A stretch of 64,000 nt of DNA from Apiosordaria backusii (lineage: Eukaryota > Ascomycota > Sordariomycetes > Sordariales > Lasiosphaeriaceae), in assembly GCA_030549205.1 (NCBI GenBank), contig JAUKTV010000003.1, positions 1,550,001 to 1,614,000 on the forward strand, in the 5' to 3' direction. Positions 23,072-33,832 of this stretch are shown piece by piece; the stretch's first letter is position 1, and the number at the start of each line of letters is the position of its first letter. A model generated the notes under the pieces. The model saw only the letters and a program-made list of their open reading frames with translations, did not search any database and was not told the DNA's origin. The position numbers were made by a program, and so were the translations under genes.

Positions 23072-23513
23072 ATGAAGTTCTTCACCCCCCTCATCCTGGC
23101 CATGACCGCCCTCACCACCGCCATGCCCGCAGCCGAGAACCCCTCCGTCCCCGCCATCGCCGCCCGTCAGAACCAGAACCGCCCCGTCCCCCAGGGCACC
23201 TGCTGCGTGGCCAACACCTCCCTCAAGCAGGACTCTTGCTTCGCCGCCAACGGCCAGGCTGGGCGTTGCGTGCCGGGTGGCAATAACTGTATGTCTCTTT
23301 TCCAAATCCACCATATCTCCTTCAAGGTGATGATACTGATACGTGAAAAAAACAGGCGGCTCCAGACTCAGCTGCGTGGCCAACAGCCAGTTGACCTGCA
23401 CCAACAACATCATCGAGCGCGGCAAGAACCTCTGCCGCGCCAACGCCGGCAACGGCCGCTTGTTTGATGGCGCGAGGTTGATCACCAACTTGAACCAGGC
23501 TACTGTCAACTAA
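23072..23513 (+). CDS. small secreted cysteine-rich protein
   Basis: Two exons (23072-23288, 23356-23513) around a 67-nt GTATGT intron give 124 residues. Signal peptide MKFFTPLILAMTALTTAM is followed by a possible propeptide ending in a basic AARQNQNR. The mature part has eight cysteines (TCC, DSC, GRC, NNC, LSC, LTC, NLC), enough for four disulfides. The intron splits the fifth cysteine codon. Small size, secretion and even cysteine number fit the fungal SSCP/effector or antimicrobial class; no specific family was recognised. The promoter suggests high expression. Confidence 0.88.
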
Positions 23514-23821
23514 ACGAAGAAGAAATCTTTGGGCAAAAGAAATGGAGAAAGGAGTAGTGGATGAATAGAACGGAAAGAGGGGATTGGATCCATATAGACA
23601 ACGTAATAGACGGTTGCAAAACACTCAAACACGGGTTCGAAAATGCGTGAAATGTGATGATGTAGAGGATGATTGAATTCGTAACTCATAATGCTGGCTT
23701 CATCTCTGCAACCTCAAAGACACCCTGCAGCAACAATTGTGCCAGCCCACTGCTCCCAACCATAGGGAGGTTGCCAGGTACTGCCTCTCAACAGTCGACC
23801 TCATACATTCCTCGAGAAAGC

Positions 23822-24288
23822 TTATTTATCCGCCACAGGGGCATCCTTCCCCGTGTTCTTCTTGTACTGGTCCCGAATAAAATCGCTAATCTGCTCATCC
23901 TTGGCCTGCTCAATGGCGCTCTCGTTGGACTGGTCGCCCTGGCCGAGAACGTGTTGCTGGAAGAGGTCGACTCCTATCATTTCCATCTCATGTCAGTCAC
24001 CATCTCCTTCAAATTTCCACTACATACTCCTGGTTGTGGCATCGGGTGATGACGTAGATGGGTGGGTTAATTGGATGGGTTAGGTAAGTAAGTAGACATA
24101 CCCTTATCAAGAGCATCCTCGTTCTTCTCCGACTCCTTGCCGCCGCCAGCCATGCTGTTAAACTTGTCCATCAGGCCGCCGCCCGAGGAGGAACCACCCG
24201 TGTTGGTGTTGGTCGTGGTGGAGGAAGGGTTTTGGGTGGTGTCCTTGTTGCCGGAGGAGCCGCCGGTGACTTTGTTGAGGAAATCCAT
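23822..24288 (-). CDS. small hydrophilic protein, possibly stress-related
   Basis: Exons 24288-24102 and 23973-23822, joined across a 128-nt GTATGT intron with an ACTGAC branch, give 112 residues. The N-terminal half is Gly/Ser/Thr/Asn-rich and flexible (MDFLNKVTGGSSGNKD). The C-terminal half is a charged helix, DALDKGVDLFQQHVLGQG followed by IEQAKDEQISDFIRDQYKK. Short glycine-rich proteins with this D-K-G-x-D-x-x-x-x-H type helix are widespread in ascomycetes and often stress-induced. Function is otherwise unknown. No signal peptide or membrane segment. Confidence 0.8.
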
Positions 24289-24885
24289 TTTGGTTAAGGA
24301 TGTAATTGACTTGAAAAGGTAAGATCTGGAAAACTGCGTTCAACGAGGGATTCGAATACTGGATATTGAAAGTGATGATGGAGAGGTTTGAAAGCAGAGG
24401 TTTGAATTGAAAAAGAGGGGTTATAAACAGCGGGAGGGAGGGAGCCACAGCCGTGGAACAGGAAAGCGGGTATGATGTCATTGGCGGTAGCACCATAGCT
24501 CCTCTTCAAACGGGGCGCAGCTCAAATGCCCGTATCAGAGATGAGGAGATGAACGAATAGGATCTTGGATTTCGCAGTGCAAGTCACAGACATGTGGGTG
24601 AGAGGAACGCCAATAGTGAGGGCGCAAGGTCAAGTCAGCTTGACATGGGTGGACGGGCTGGTCCAGATCAGGGTTGTGTATCTTTCCAGCCATACCACCA
24701 CACACTGTCTGAACGACACAGAGATCGCTATGCAAGAAGGAGGCTGGAACGCATCATTTTGAATACTCGGAGTCCTCACATAAACTCCGTTCTGGAAATC
24801 TCCGAACCAACAACAACATGCTAAATTGACGACGCTCATGATATCACTAAAACAACAAATCAACACCTCTACATCTCAGAGACCA
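24289..24885. other. intergenic
   Basis: Promoter of the small hydrophilic protein gene and 3' flank of the methyltransferase gene. Nothing else recognised. Confidence 0.5.
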
Positions 24886-25899
24886 CTACTCCGGCTTCTG
24901 CCCAGTAATAACCAAAAAGTCAAAGATCGCATGCGCATTCCCCCTCTTCGCCGAAGCCTTCACCTCCGCATTCAGCGCCGCCACCTCTTCCTGCGACCAT
25001 CCAAGCACATCCTTGAACAACGCCGCCGTAAACGCCTCAACGCCCTCGATAAAATTCACCGCCATCAATGTCCCTATCTCCTTCAACCTCGCATCCCTCG
25101 GCCAGCTCCCCACCGGTAGCCTAAACTTCTGCACGGTGACATTGACGAAACCAGCATCCTCAACCCATTTCTTCATCGACGGCGCCGGGTCCAAAGTCCG
25201 CCCAATCTTGTCGCACGCCTGCATCAACCCATCCATCATGCGAAAAATGGCATTGTCCTTGGTCAGGGTACCGTCCTGGGAGTACAAAGTATTATCCGAC
25301 TCCTGAAGCTCGACCCATCCACCAGGCTTGAGGTTGTCATACATCTGCTTCACCAGCCGCGGCCAGTCCTTGATACCCCCCGCCATGTACCGACAGTGGA
25401 TGTAATCATACGGCTTCACCTCACTCCCCGCATGAACCCAATCAAGCTCTACATCGTCGACAACAAACTGCACATTCGGCGGCACCCACCTCGGCTGGAT
25501 TGGGCTGAGGTCGTTACCGATGATCTGGGCTGCTGGGTGTTCCTCCCCCAAATGGATAGCCCAGAGTCCAGTTCCGGTGCCAATATCGAGAATGCGAAGA
25601 CCATCGTCGGGGTTGATGGGCGCGAGAAACAACCGGTTGTTCAGTGTGCGGTAATAGACGTGGTGGATCATGTCCATCCTCTCCTGCTCGCGCTCATCGT
25701 TGGGGAAGGAGTAGCTGCCTGCCTGGTACGAGTGGTACCGGCGGCCGTGTTTCCACTCGTAGTTGATGAGGCTGCTGTGGAGGGAGGTGGTGGAGGAGGT
25801 GAGGGAGGCGGCGTCGTCGTCGGCTTCTTGGCTCTGGGCGAACTTGTTAAAGTCCTGGTCGACCTCGACGCGTTGGGTGTCGTGTTCCAGTAGTGTCAT
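24886..25899 (-). CDS. LaeA-like class I SAM-dependent methyltransferase
   Basis: Single exon, 337 residues, full length for the UMTA/LaeA-like family. Family signs are the N-terminal YEWKHGRRYHSYQAGSY and FPNDEREQERMDMIHHVYY. The SAM-binding motif I is LRILDIGTGTGLWAIHL, followed by IIGNDLSPIQPRWVPPNVQF, an acidic motif II (DDVELDWVHAG) and a post-motif LVKQMYDNLKPGGWVELQE. Characterised relatives include LaeA, a global regulator of secondary metabolism, and small-molecule methyltransferases. No biosynthetic core gene lies in the window, so the target is unknown. Probably cytosolic or nuclear. Confidence 0.93.
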   Translation of the reverse strand: MTLLEHDTQRVEVDQDFNKFAQSQEADDDAASLTSSTTSLHSSLINYEWKHGRRYHSYQAGSYSFPNDEREQERMDMIHHVYYRTLNNRLFLAPINPDDGLRILDIGTGTGLWAIHLGEEHPAAQIIGNDLSPIQPRWVPPNVQFVVDDVELDWVHAGSEVKPYDYIHCRYMAGGIKDWPRLVKQMYDNLKPGGWVELQESDNTLYSQDGTLTKDNAIFRMMDGLMQACDKIGRTLDPAPSMKKWVEDAGFVNVTVQKFRLPVGSWPRDARLKEIGTLMAVNFIEGVEAFTAALFKDVLGWSQEEVAALNAEVKASAKRGNAHAIFDFLVITGQKPE

Positions 25900-27414
25900 T
25901 TTGATTTATCTTGCGAGTAAAACCTATCAAGTGATGTGCTGGTAGGATGAAGAGAGATGTGGACCGGCGGATTGTCTCAAGCCCATTGCGGCAGAAGAGA
26001 AAGAAGGAGAAACGACTCCCGTGACCGCACAGTTAGGGCATGCATGGAATTTTTAAACAGGCGGGGGGCAGTCAGCAGAGCCAAGCTGTTTGGGGGGTCG
26101 TATGTATGTGAAAAAAGAGGGACTGGGGGAGAGTGGGGGGGCTAAACTGAAAAGAAATCTTGTTGCAGACTTGCAGTGCTGAGCGTCTCTTCGGCCGGTC
26201 TTAGCGAGGGGGTTAGCGAATGGGAGCGGGAAGAGCCGTGACCAGAGTGCGTGCAGCTGCCCTGCCACGTCGGACCCCGCCCGGATCCGGATCCAGCTCC
26301 GCGCCATCCCCGGCCAACCAAAGCCGCGGTGAACCCTGCCTTTGGTTCTAGGTCCCACTTGTATGGCGCACCTCGTGACCGCTCACTAACGGCCCTCTGT
26401 TACTTTCTTACGCTAACGGTTTGGTCTTCTGGTTTCAAGACAAGCTAGTAACCTTCACAGGTCTACTAGAGCTCAGGCGAGCTGGTAACCTTCAGAGGGT
26501 CTACTGGAGCTCAGCCAAAGCCAGTCTTGAGGTTATTTTGACTCCAGAGAAACCTCGTGACACTGGGTCGGCACAGATGTTGAGACACTAGGGCTAGGGT
26601 TGATGGATTCGGCTTAGGTGGTGTTGCTCGTTATGAGCTGTGTGTCTGCTGGAGTAAAGCCCAGAAAAATTGCTCAGCCACTTCAAGAGACGGTATGTGC
26701 CTATTAAAAAGGGGATACTCTAAAAGAAAGGGATGATGTGGAAAAAAAAGTGACGAAAAGAGAGGACAATGTTTAGGACAGAGCCTGGGGAAGAAAGAGG
26801 CCAGTCACAGTACATGTTAGTGCGTAAGAGCATCTAGTGCTTGGAGCAGACCTTGAAAAGTCACTAGCTAACGCAGCGCACGCCTAATAAGTATACTGGA
26901 CGGATCAAGGCGTGTATGATATACTCTTATACAACTAACCAAACGGGAAATCCTGGTACCATTATGTAACACGTCAGATATGTATCCTCCTGTCCTCTAT
27001 TGGCGCTTTTCCCCCCACTCATACAACTGACCATCATGTCAAAACCACGTCCCCCTTCCTTTTGCCAATCGGCGACGCCTCACCATGTCATACGACCCTC
27101 GCAACCCAGCTCGAGGCATTGCGGCAGCAGCGTTCCGGGTACCAAGCATATGATTCCCAGGCACCGAAGTCAAAAAGAGTCGAGAATTGTGTGAACCAGA
27201 TGGGGGCATCGCCGCAGTATTTTGCTGGTTCTCAGGCACGGACCGCGTAAGAAGTCGAGGGTCTATCATTCCAAATGAGCTGACGCCATCATCTGCCGCC
27301 GGCTGCTCGTGCGGGTGACTGTAAGGCCCAGCTTGCTGGCTGTCAGGGCCACTTACAACACTAGTACAGCAATCAGGCACGGGGAGACGTAGAGGGCGGT
27401 CGCCACGACGAGTT
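25900..27414. other. intergenic with short repeats
   Basis: No gene was recognised. Contains a two-copy direct repeat at 26443-26516. A minus-strand ORF at 27039-27380, rich in Ser/Gln/Pro, could be the far 3' end of the decayed zinc-finger paralogue that follows. Confidence 0.45.
26443..26516. repeat. two-copy imperfect direct repeat, about 37 bp
   Basis: AGCTAGTAACCTTCA at 26443 and AGCTGGTAACCTTCA at 26480 each begin units that continue GGTCTACT(A/G)GAGCTCAG. The copies are adjacent and over 80% alike. No coding role seen. Confidence 0.85.
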
Positions 27415-28432
27415 TAACTATCTAAAGCCCCACAACACAGATTGTGGAGTCCACAGGGCGGTCTGGTGATTGCCATGACCGTAGTCGTTGGCAAGAGCAA
27501 ACTGATTGCCTTGACCGTGGTCGTTGCACGGCTAGACCATACCGACTTGCCCTCATCATGCCCGTTACCGTAGCCGTACCTATTGCCATGGCCGTACCCG
27601 TTGGCTTAGCCATGTCCATTCGCTAAACCATAGTCCCCCTAAGCCTCATGGGAATACTCCTGAACTTTGTGAGAAATATCTTGGTGAATGTTTCCCATCC
27701 TATAGTTTTGGTTGACCGGATGGCCTTGGTTGACAGGATGGCCCGGAACGACGGGCGAAGCATCTGGGGCAAGACCAGGGGTGGGAGTCTCTTCACGGCG
27801 ACGAATGACAGAATGATGCGACAATCTGGCAGGGCGTAAGTCACGATACTGGCTGTGGATGTGAAGGCAAGGTTCCTGACGCAAAGTGCCAGCGGCTGTG
27901 CCTTGACGATGACCGGGGGCGAGATTCTGTTGGGTGGCGCCAGGAAATTGAAGTTCCTTTTCTCCAAAACCATGATACTGGTGAGCTCCCTGGACTTGAC
28001 CAGTTCGAAAAGCAGCATGGCGTCCAGGACGGACCCCAGCAGCGTTCGACTTTTGTCCCCGCTTCGCTTGACGATCTGCACGGGCGATGGGCAACCCTCG
28101 CCCGGGTCTCCTTCTTCGACGTTTTAGGTCTTTTATGAACCTTTTTCAGGTGATGGCGCAGGTTTGGCTTCTTCGAATAGGTCTTGAACTTGAGCGTTCC
28201 CGTTTCCTCGTTCCTCTCAGGTGCAGCGGATGGGTCGCTTGCCTTTCGTAGGTTGACCTGCTCGCCTCTGAGAGCTTGTGTCTTGGGCCGGTTCATCTTC
28301 AGACTCGGACTCGCTGGTATCGGTCAAGTGGTCCAGGTAAGCTAGGCCATGAGGTGGTGACAGCGGCGGTGGGGGCCCACCGAATCCATCGCCGGAGGAA
28401 CCCTAAGCTACGAGTGGAAGCACTGCGGTCAT
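27415..28432 (-). pseudogene. decayed paralogue of the C2H2 zinc-finger gene
   Basis: Coding-looking pieces appear in order but in different frames. They are a Pro/Ser-rich start (GGPPPPLSPPHGLAYLDHL), an acidic TSESESEDEPAQD block, KRPIRCT followed by a stop, then in another frame LKFKTYSKKPNLRHHLKKVHKRP. Next come Gln/His/Gly-rich segments (PVNQGHPVNQNYRMGN) and finally Asn/Gly/His/Tyr repeats such as NGYGHGNRYGYGNGHDEG. The order matches the intact-looking gene at 30.2-31.7 kb: proline run, acidic repeats, zinc finger with NLRxHxxxxH, then Asn/Gln-rich tail. Here the second zinc-binding cysteine is not in frame and at least one stop and two frame changes occur. The first frame lacks a usable ATG. 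A multi-exon gene is possible, but decay is the simpler reading. Confidence 0.5.
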
Positions 28433-30173
28433 AGCGATGAGACAGGAGGTCGTGAGTATGGATCTGGGATCGGGTGAGTCTGTATTGGAGCGAAACAGGA
28501 ATGAATGGAGGACCTCTTACCTTGCTTCCCTCAGTCAGATCTTGGAGGAAACAATTGATGTGATCGAGGGAATGTTGGATCTTCCGACGATAAATGAAAG
28601 AAAAGAACAAATCCAAATTAAGCAATAGCAATAGATATTACTGTTATAACCAAGAGAGAAACATCAACACGAGCAGGGAGAAATAAGTCCCGCCTGCCGT
28701 TGTCAAAAGGGAAAGGCCAACATACCTAACCAGAGGGGCCCCACTATGTGGTCAACAATCAACGAGACACATAAGTAAGTCTGTCTATATCAAGCACTAT
28801 CATTCAGCACGCCGCCAACAACGAATTAATAAGGGCAGGGTGTAGACGCCGCACCAAAACCTCCAAGTATTTGCCCATTTAAAAATATAATACTCTCCAT
28901 CCTTTTACTTCTTTCAATACTTCACTTCACAGGCAAGGCCAACGAGCTTTACTTTTAACGTTCAAATATATCTAAAGTTCTGAGAGATTAATCAAGACCA
29001 CTCTCTATGTCAGACTTGTCCTCCCGATCGTGGCAGGGTCGAAAAAGCGTTTTCTGTGAAGAGAAGTATTTTCCAACAACCGCGAACCCGGCTCCGTCTC
29101 TGACGAAACACTCCTCTGCTGCACTACTGCGCCGAGTTATAGGAGGATCCGGCGATATCGTGATGAGGTCGTTACATCTTCATTGGAAAAGTTTGTATGT
29201 CAAACATGTCCACGATTCTGCCGACGATACTTCTGTGGCTGTTGGGGTTACGTCAAGCACAGCACCGCCTGGATCTCGTTACCTTCGCAGGTAGATATGC
29301 GCTCCTAATTCTTCTGCTGTGAAACTTCCCAGAGCCTATTTCTCCTAGTATGGCAAAGGCATTGTCAGCATAGATCCAGGACGGTAATAACTTACCTCAG
29401 GGTACCTTGAAAATAACAACCGAGAAAATAAAACCCAATCATCAACGTGGCACCGCAAATATATACAAAGATTAAAACAAGAAGAAATACAGAAATTACA
29501 ACTATCTTAAACAATATCGAACCAATTTCCTCCCGTTTATCCGAATGACCCCATCGTGCTCCTTTGTCTAGGCCCTACTGAAACCTAAACCACCTAACCT
29601 GTGATGGCTTAGAAAATCAGAAAACGTTGGTCAGAAACGGACTTTACTCGGGAAAAGACGAAGACGTCAGCAAAACGCCATCCAGAGAGGAACTGGCGGA
29701 ATCCATCTGCCCTGGGCTATCTCCGCGCCTTGTCGTTTAGCGCAATGAGAAATCGAGAAAGAAAACAAGAAAGGAAAATGAAGCGGTGCTCCCTCGGCCC
29801 GATAACCTTAATATCCATTAAGTCGAATAATCTTCTCGAAACGTCCGAGACATCTCCGGGCCAGGTTGACGGCACAGAGAACAGCTTCCAGTCGACGAGA
29901 CCACCAGTTAAAGCCTTGAGAAGATGCCTTCATTCCAATAGATCTTGTCGTGGCTCGTTTTCTGGTGTGAGAGAAGGCGGTGTAAAATTGTGGAATTGCG
30001 GTATCTTGACGATAGAAAGGGAGTCCCCGATGAACTCTGATGCACCAGCTAATATTATTTCCCTTCAAGAGGAAGGCTCCCTGAGTCCGGCTGATGAAGA
30101 CTCAATGTTGCGAGGTGTGCATGGCGGTGATACAAGAATGTTATACAATGCAAGGTTGACTCGAACCCACCAC
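28433..30173. other. intergenic, A/T-richer
   Basis: Includes a donor-like GTAAGAG near 28520 (-) that could belong to a leader intron of the decayed paralogue. ORFs at 29007-29294 (+) and 29730-30248 (+) have start codons but no recognisable domain. From 29340 to 29560 the sequence is notably A-rich. Confidence 0.4.
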
Positions 30174-30809
30174 TCAAAGAAGATCCGCCGGGTAGGGGTC
30201 GTTTTCGTGGTTATTGGCTTGACCGTCCGAATTCCCGCGATCCTGTGACTGGTCTTCGTTATCGTACCGGCCATCTCCATCGGCCTCGTTGCCATGTTGG
30301 GGTTCATTACCAGGCCGAGGCCGGTTGCCTTGCTGAAACCAGTTATCGCGACGTAACTGATACTCCTGGCCGAAATTATTGTCCTGTTGGGGGCCGCGGG
30401 AGGCCTGATTGTTGCGGTAACCGAATTGGTGTTCGTGACTGCGCTGGTCGTTCTGAACGAGGTAGTCATGAGGCAGCTCGTGATTACGTGGGACTTGGGC
30501 AATGTTATAACCGGGGTTGTGGTCTTGGCGGAGGCGGTTTTCATGGTCCAGCTGTTGGCTGTAACGCAGTGGACGATTATGGAGGATTTGGTTGTTAGGA
30601 TGAGCGAACTGGTCGTTATTGGCGCCGAACTGGTTGTCCTGGCCGAGCAAGCTGTCCTGGCCAAGGTAGTTCTGACGAAACCGGCCTGGAACCAATTGGT
30701 TACGGTGAGCGACATTGGTGCCGTGGTGAAAACGATTGGGTTGACCAAACTGGCTGATGGAACGAGACTGGCTATGGAGGTAAGGGGTTTGAGCACCACC
30801 GAACGATGA
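30174..30809 (-). other. open reading frame continuing beyond the zinc-finger stop codon
   Basis: Immediately after the TAG at 30812-30810 the same frame stays open for 211 codons to a TGA at 30176-30174. The encoded sequence is coherent and low-complexity, rich in Asn, Gln, His, Asp and Arg (for example GQDNQFGANNDQFAHPNNQ). That composition matches the tail upstream of the stop. It is best read as the former or conditional C-terminus of the same protein, cut by a nonsense change, read through, or joined by splicing. Confidence 0.6.
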
Positions 30810-31715
30810 CTAGTTGTTCGTGTACGCTTCACCATTGACATTGACTTGAATATTGTTAACCAGGAACTGCTGATACCCCACAGGATTCGCCGGCAAAAGC
30901 TGCTGTTGGGCATTATGATGCTGAGTCGCCGCTGTGACATTGGGCATCTCAGGTCGTTGAAGATGGCGAGAATGGTGACCACCCACAAAAGGCAACTGAC
31001 TGAGTGGGTCTGTGTTGGTTGTATTCGCCCCTGACTGTATGTTGTTAAATCCGAGTGTGTCACCCGCCGGTTGACCTTGGTTCGTATTCGACATGATACG
31101 CAAATTAGAGCCCTGTCCCATGAACGAGCCCTCGGCAGCGAAGCTTCCAACTGGCTGATCAGTGTCGAGTTGTCTACGCGGCGGGTCCTGGATAGCGTTC
31201 AGTTGGTTCTGCTCTCTGGCATGGTAGGGGCTTCCCAAATGCATGAATTGGCGTGGTTGACGTGTTACGACTGAAGGCTGTTGCAGAGACTGCTGCGCTT
31301 GCTGGTTGATCTTATTTTGCTTACGCATCTGGCCGACTTTTCCCCCTTGGACTCTGTTGGCCCTTCGCTGGGGCACTCGGATATCCCAGTATTCCCGGCG
31401 CGAGCGCCTAGGCCTGTTATGGACAATCCGTTGGTGTTTGCGCAGGTTGTTGCGTCTTGTGAAGGGCTTTTTATCCTTGGGACAGAAGGGGCACCTATTT
31501 TCCCCATCATAATCATCATCGGAGTCATACGTGCTCCAGTCCGCCGGTATGGGCCGCTGGCGAAACGGGCGACGGGGACGGGGGTTCTCGCCGTCACTGC
31601 CATCATCTGGTTCTTCATACTCATCATCGGACTCGTAGCTATTCCAGTCTTCTGGAATGAGGCGAAATGGCCCCGGCGGAGGAGGGGGAGGCGGGGGAGC
31701 GGCAGCGGCAGCCAT
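30810..31715 (-). CDS. C2H2 zinc-finger protein, apparently truncated by in-frame TAG
   Basis: Probable nuclear DNA- or RNA-binding protein. From the ATG at 31715 it opens with poly-Ala/poly-Pro. Two copies of an acidic motif follow, IPEDWNSYESDDEYE and IPADWSTYDSDDDYD. Next is one C2H2 finger, with Cys75, Cys78, His94 and His99 in CPFCPKDKKPFTRRNNLRKH. A basic region (RPRRSRREYWDIRVPQRRAN) and a Gln/Asn-rich tail complete it. The frame stops at TAG after 301 residues but remains open beyond it. Upstream, GTAAGT near 31850 and CAG near 31730 suggest a spliced leader. A decayed copy lies about 2 kb downstream. Target genes unknown. Confidence 0.7.
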   Translation of the reverse strand: MAAAAAPPPPPPPPGPFRLIPEDWNSYESDDEYEEPDDGSDGENPRPRRPFRQRPIPADWSTYDSDDDYDGENRCPFCPKDKKPFTRRNNLRKHQRIVHNRPRRSRREYWDIRVPQRRANRVQGGKVGQMRKQNKINQQAQQSLQQPSVVTRQPRQFMHLGSPYHAREQNQLNAIQDPPRRQLDTDQPVGSFAAEGSFMGQGSNLRIMSNTNQGQPAGDTLGFNNIQSGANTTNTDPLSQLPFVGGHHSRHLQRPEMPNVTAATQHHNAQQQLLPANPVGYQQFLVNNIQVNVNGEAYTNN

Positions 31716-31904
31716 AATGCGTTCTTGGCTGATTATCAATGGGAGTTAGCGACTTGCAGAAGCGCGGCGTGAGTGATGAGAGCAATGACAAGGCGCTGGG
31801 AGAAGGTCAGTCTTGGAAAGCAGATCAACGAAAGATGAGATGCGACTTACAAAAAGCATGAACAGAGCGCGGTCCAGGAGCTTTCAGATCGAAAGAGCGA
31901 GGTC

Positions 31905-32008
31905 TTGCTTGAAGATGGAGCTGGTGAAGCAAAACACAGAGGGCCGCGAACGAGCTCGAAGATAGCAAAGGCCAGGCGTTGCTTCAAGAAAGAGCTGGTG
32001 AAGCAAAA
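31905..32008. repeat. 30-bp direct repeat, two copies 74 bp apart
   Basis: TTGCTTGAAGATGGAGCTGG at 31905 and TTGCTTCAAGAAAGAGCTGG at 31979 both continue TGAAGCAAAA. They lie in the leader region of the zinc-finger gene. Confidence 0.75.
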
Positions 32009-32801
32009 GGACGGGTGCGGTTTGCTCTGTAGGTTGTTGATCAAATAAAAAACGGGAGCTCTTGGGTGGGAGCAGGGCTTTGCGTTTTGGGAAAAAAACC
32101 AATTGTGGGCAGCCCCGCCTTGACGGCTTCAAAGATGGGGCTTCAACTCGACATCGTCGAGCAATACTCACTGGGAAGGCGCGGCCTAACCAGTGACGAG
32201 GAAGGAGCAACCCGCAAAAGAATGTCCTGGGGCTTCATCCCAGCTTGAAAAGGATAAAAGCCCATATTCCTCTCACGTCCGAGGCCCAACATCAACGAAA
32301 AAGTGCCATATCACATTAAAATATATCTAAATATATTTCAAAGTCCTCGTCTTTTCGTATCTGGAATCAGTGGACCTCAGCGGACTAAATTCCATGCCTG
32401 CGTATATTATAAGAGCCACCAGCTTAGGAACTGAAACACCTTACCTACACCTCAAGAAAAGAAACTTACAATACCTTCCTCTTGCTGAGGCTCAAGTATT
32501 ATTGGTACCTCAGCCTATCGGATTTTGGTTGCTCAACTGTTGTTACTACCCAAACACATTTAGTGACCAAGTGAGTCCTGATGACAGAAGTTGTGATTGA
32601 TTCTCTGCCTCCCTCTTCTACATCGTGACATGAGCTAAGGGTAGTCATGATACATCCTTCTGACCAAGTCTGTTGGACTGGAGTGCCGATGAGTAATTCA
32701 TTGCTCAAGTTAGGAACAGGAAAGCTACCTACGGTATACATGCTGTGGACAAAAAAATTGGTACTGCAAGTGTTCAACAGGTATCAAAACACAGTTGACA
32801 G

Positions 32802-32890
32802 ACCATATAAGATAGCTGTAAGGCCTCGAAAGATAGTCGGTAGATCTTCAAAGATAGTCAATAAACCTTTAAAGATAGTCGGTAAGGTAG
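32802..32890. repeat. four imperfect 21-22-bp tandem units
   Basis: Units share the core AAGATAG(T/C)(C)(A/G)GTA: ATAAGATAGCTGTA, GAAAGATAGTCGGTA, CAAAGATAGTCAATA and TAAAGATAGTCGGTA. No coding role seen. Confidence 0.75.
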
Positions 32891-33832
32891 GCCTCGAAAA
32901 TAGTATGACAGGTAAGTAGCTGTATATAATCGGGGTGCCTGTATTTTGTAGTCTGTGGTAGGTTGTGTAGGTAGCGGTGCCAGTTTTTTTGTCCAGGGCG
33001 TGCATAGGAGAGGGTGTCTGTTCAAGTGATACAGGAAAAGGGGTGTTATCGATTAGTAGATAGATTAGATAAGGGATTGTCCCTAGCAACACTCCAGTTC
33101 ACTCTGCCCCACTCTCCGTAAAGCATCATCCTTTTTTGCTACGGTTTGCTAAAACAAATCGACATGGTCGGCGAAGATCATTCTGTCATTCTTTGGCTGC
33201 CATCTCAGGGAAGTGACATTTCGCTGTGAGTCTGTAAACCTACTCCCAGTCATCATTGAACACTAATAACGAGGATGTGACCAACATCGCATAGTCGAGG
33301 AATACCAACAATCACCTGTATCTCCAGCAAAACGGCAACAGACTCGGCGCCTTCCTCCTACCTACAGTCCTCGGCATCCAGCAGCCAACAAAGGCCACAT
33401 GACATCAATGTCTGACTGCCCACAACCCATGACCTTGCCGATTTGAAGCACACTACTACAAGGCACAACACAACAACTGCCTCAGGCGATGAAACGCGAT
33501 GCCCGCCAAGTCATCCACACGCTGTAGCTGTCGGGACTTGGAATGCGTCATCGGCAGCCAACATTTCGCGGGTGTTTCTCGTGGGGGAAGGGCTTTCAAG
33601 AATGGACAATAAGGTAACTTATAAATATTTTTATTACTGATTAAGGACAGGTTGCCTGTATTCTTTGCTCTAACCTCCTGTTTGCCAGAAATCTTCTTTT
33701 CCTCCGAATCACAAGCTATCTGGATTTGCTATGTCAAACTCCTCCACGACCTATGTTCTCCCGGCCGGCGAACCAACTCCAATCTCAACACGGCCTGAAG
33801 ACTTCCATGGAGATGAACCTCGTCGTCGAAGT

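Larger units (their letters stand above)
31716..33832. other. intergenic with direct repeats
   Basis: Promoter and leader of the zinc-finger gene, then A/T-rich sequence without recognisable genes. Two groups of short direct repeats are listed separately. Confidence 0.5.
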
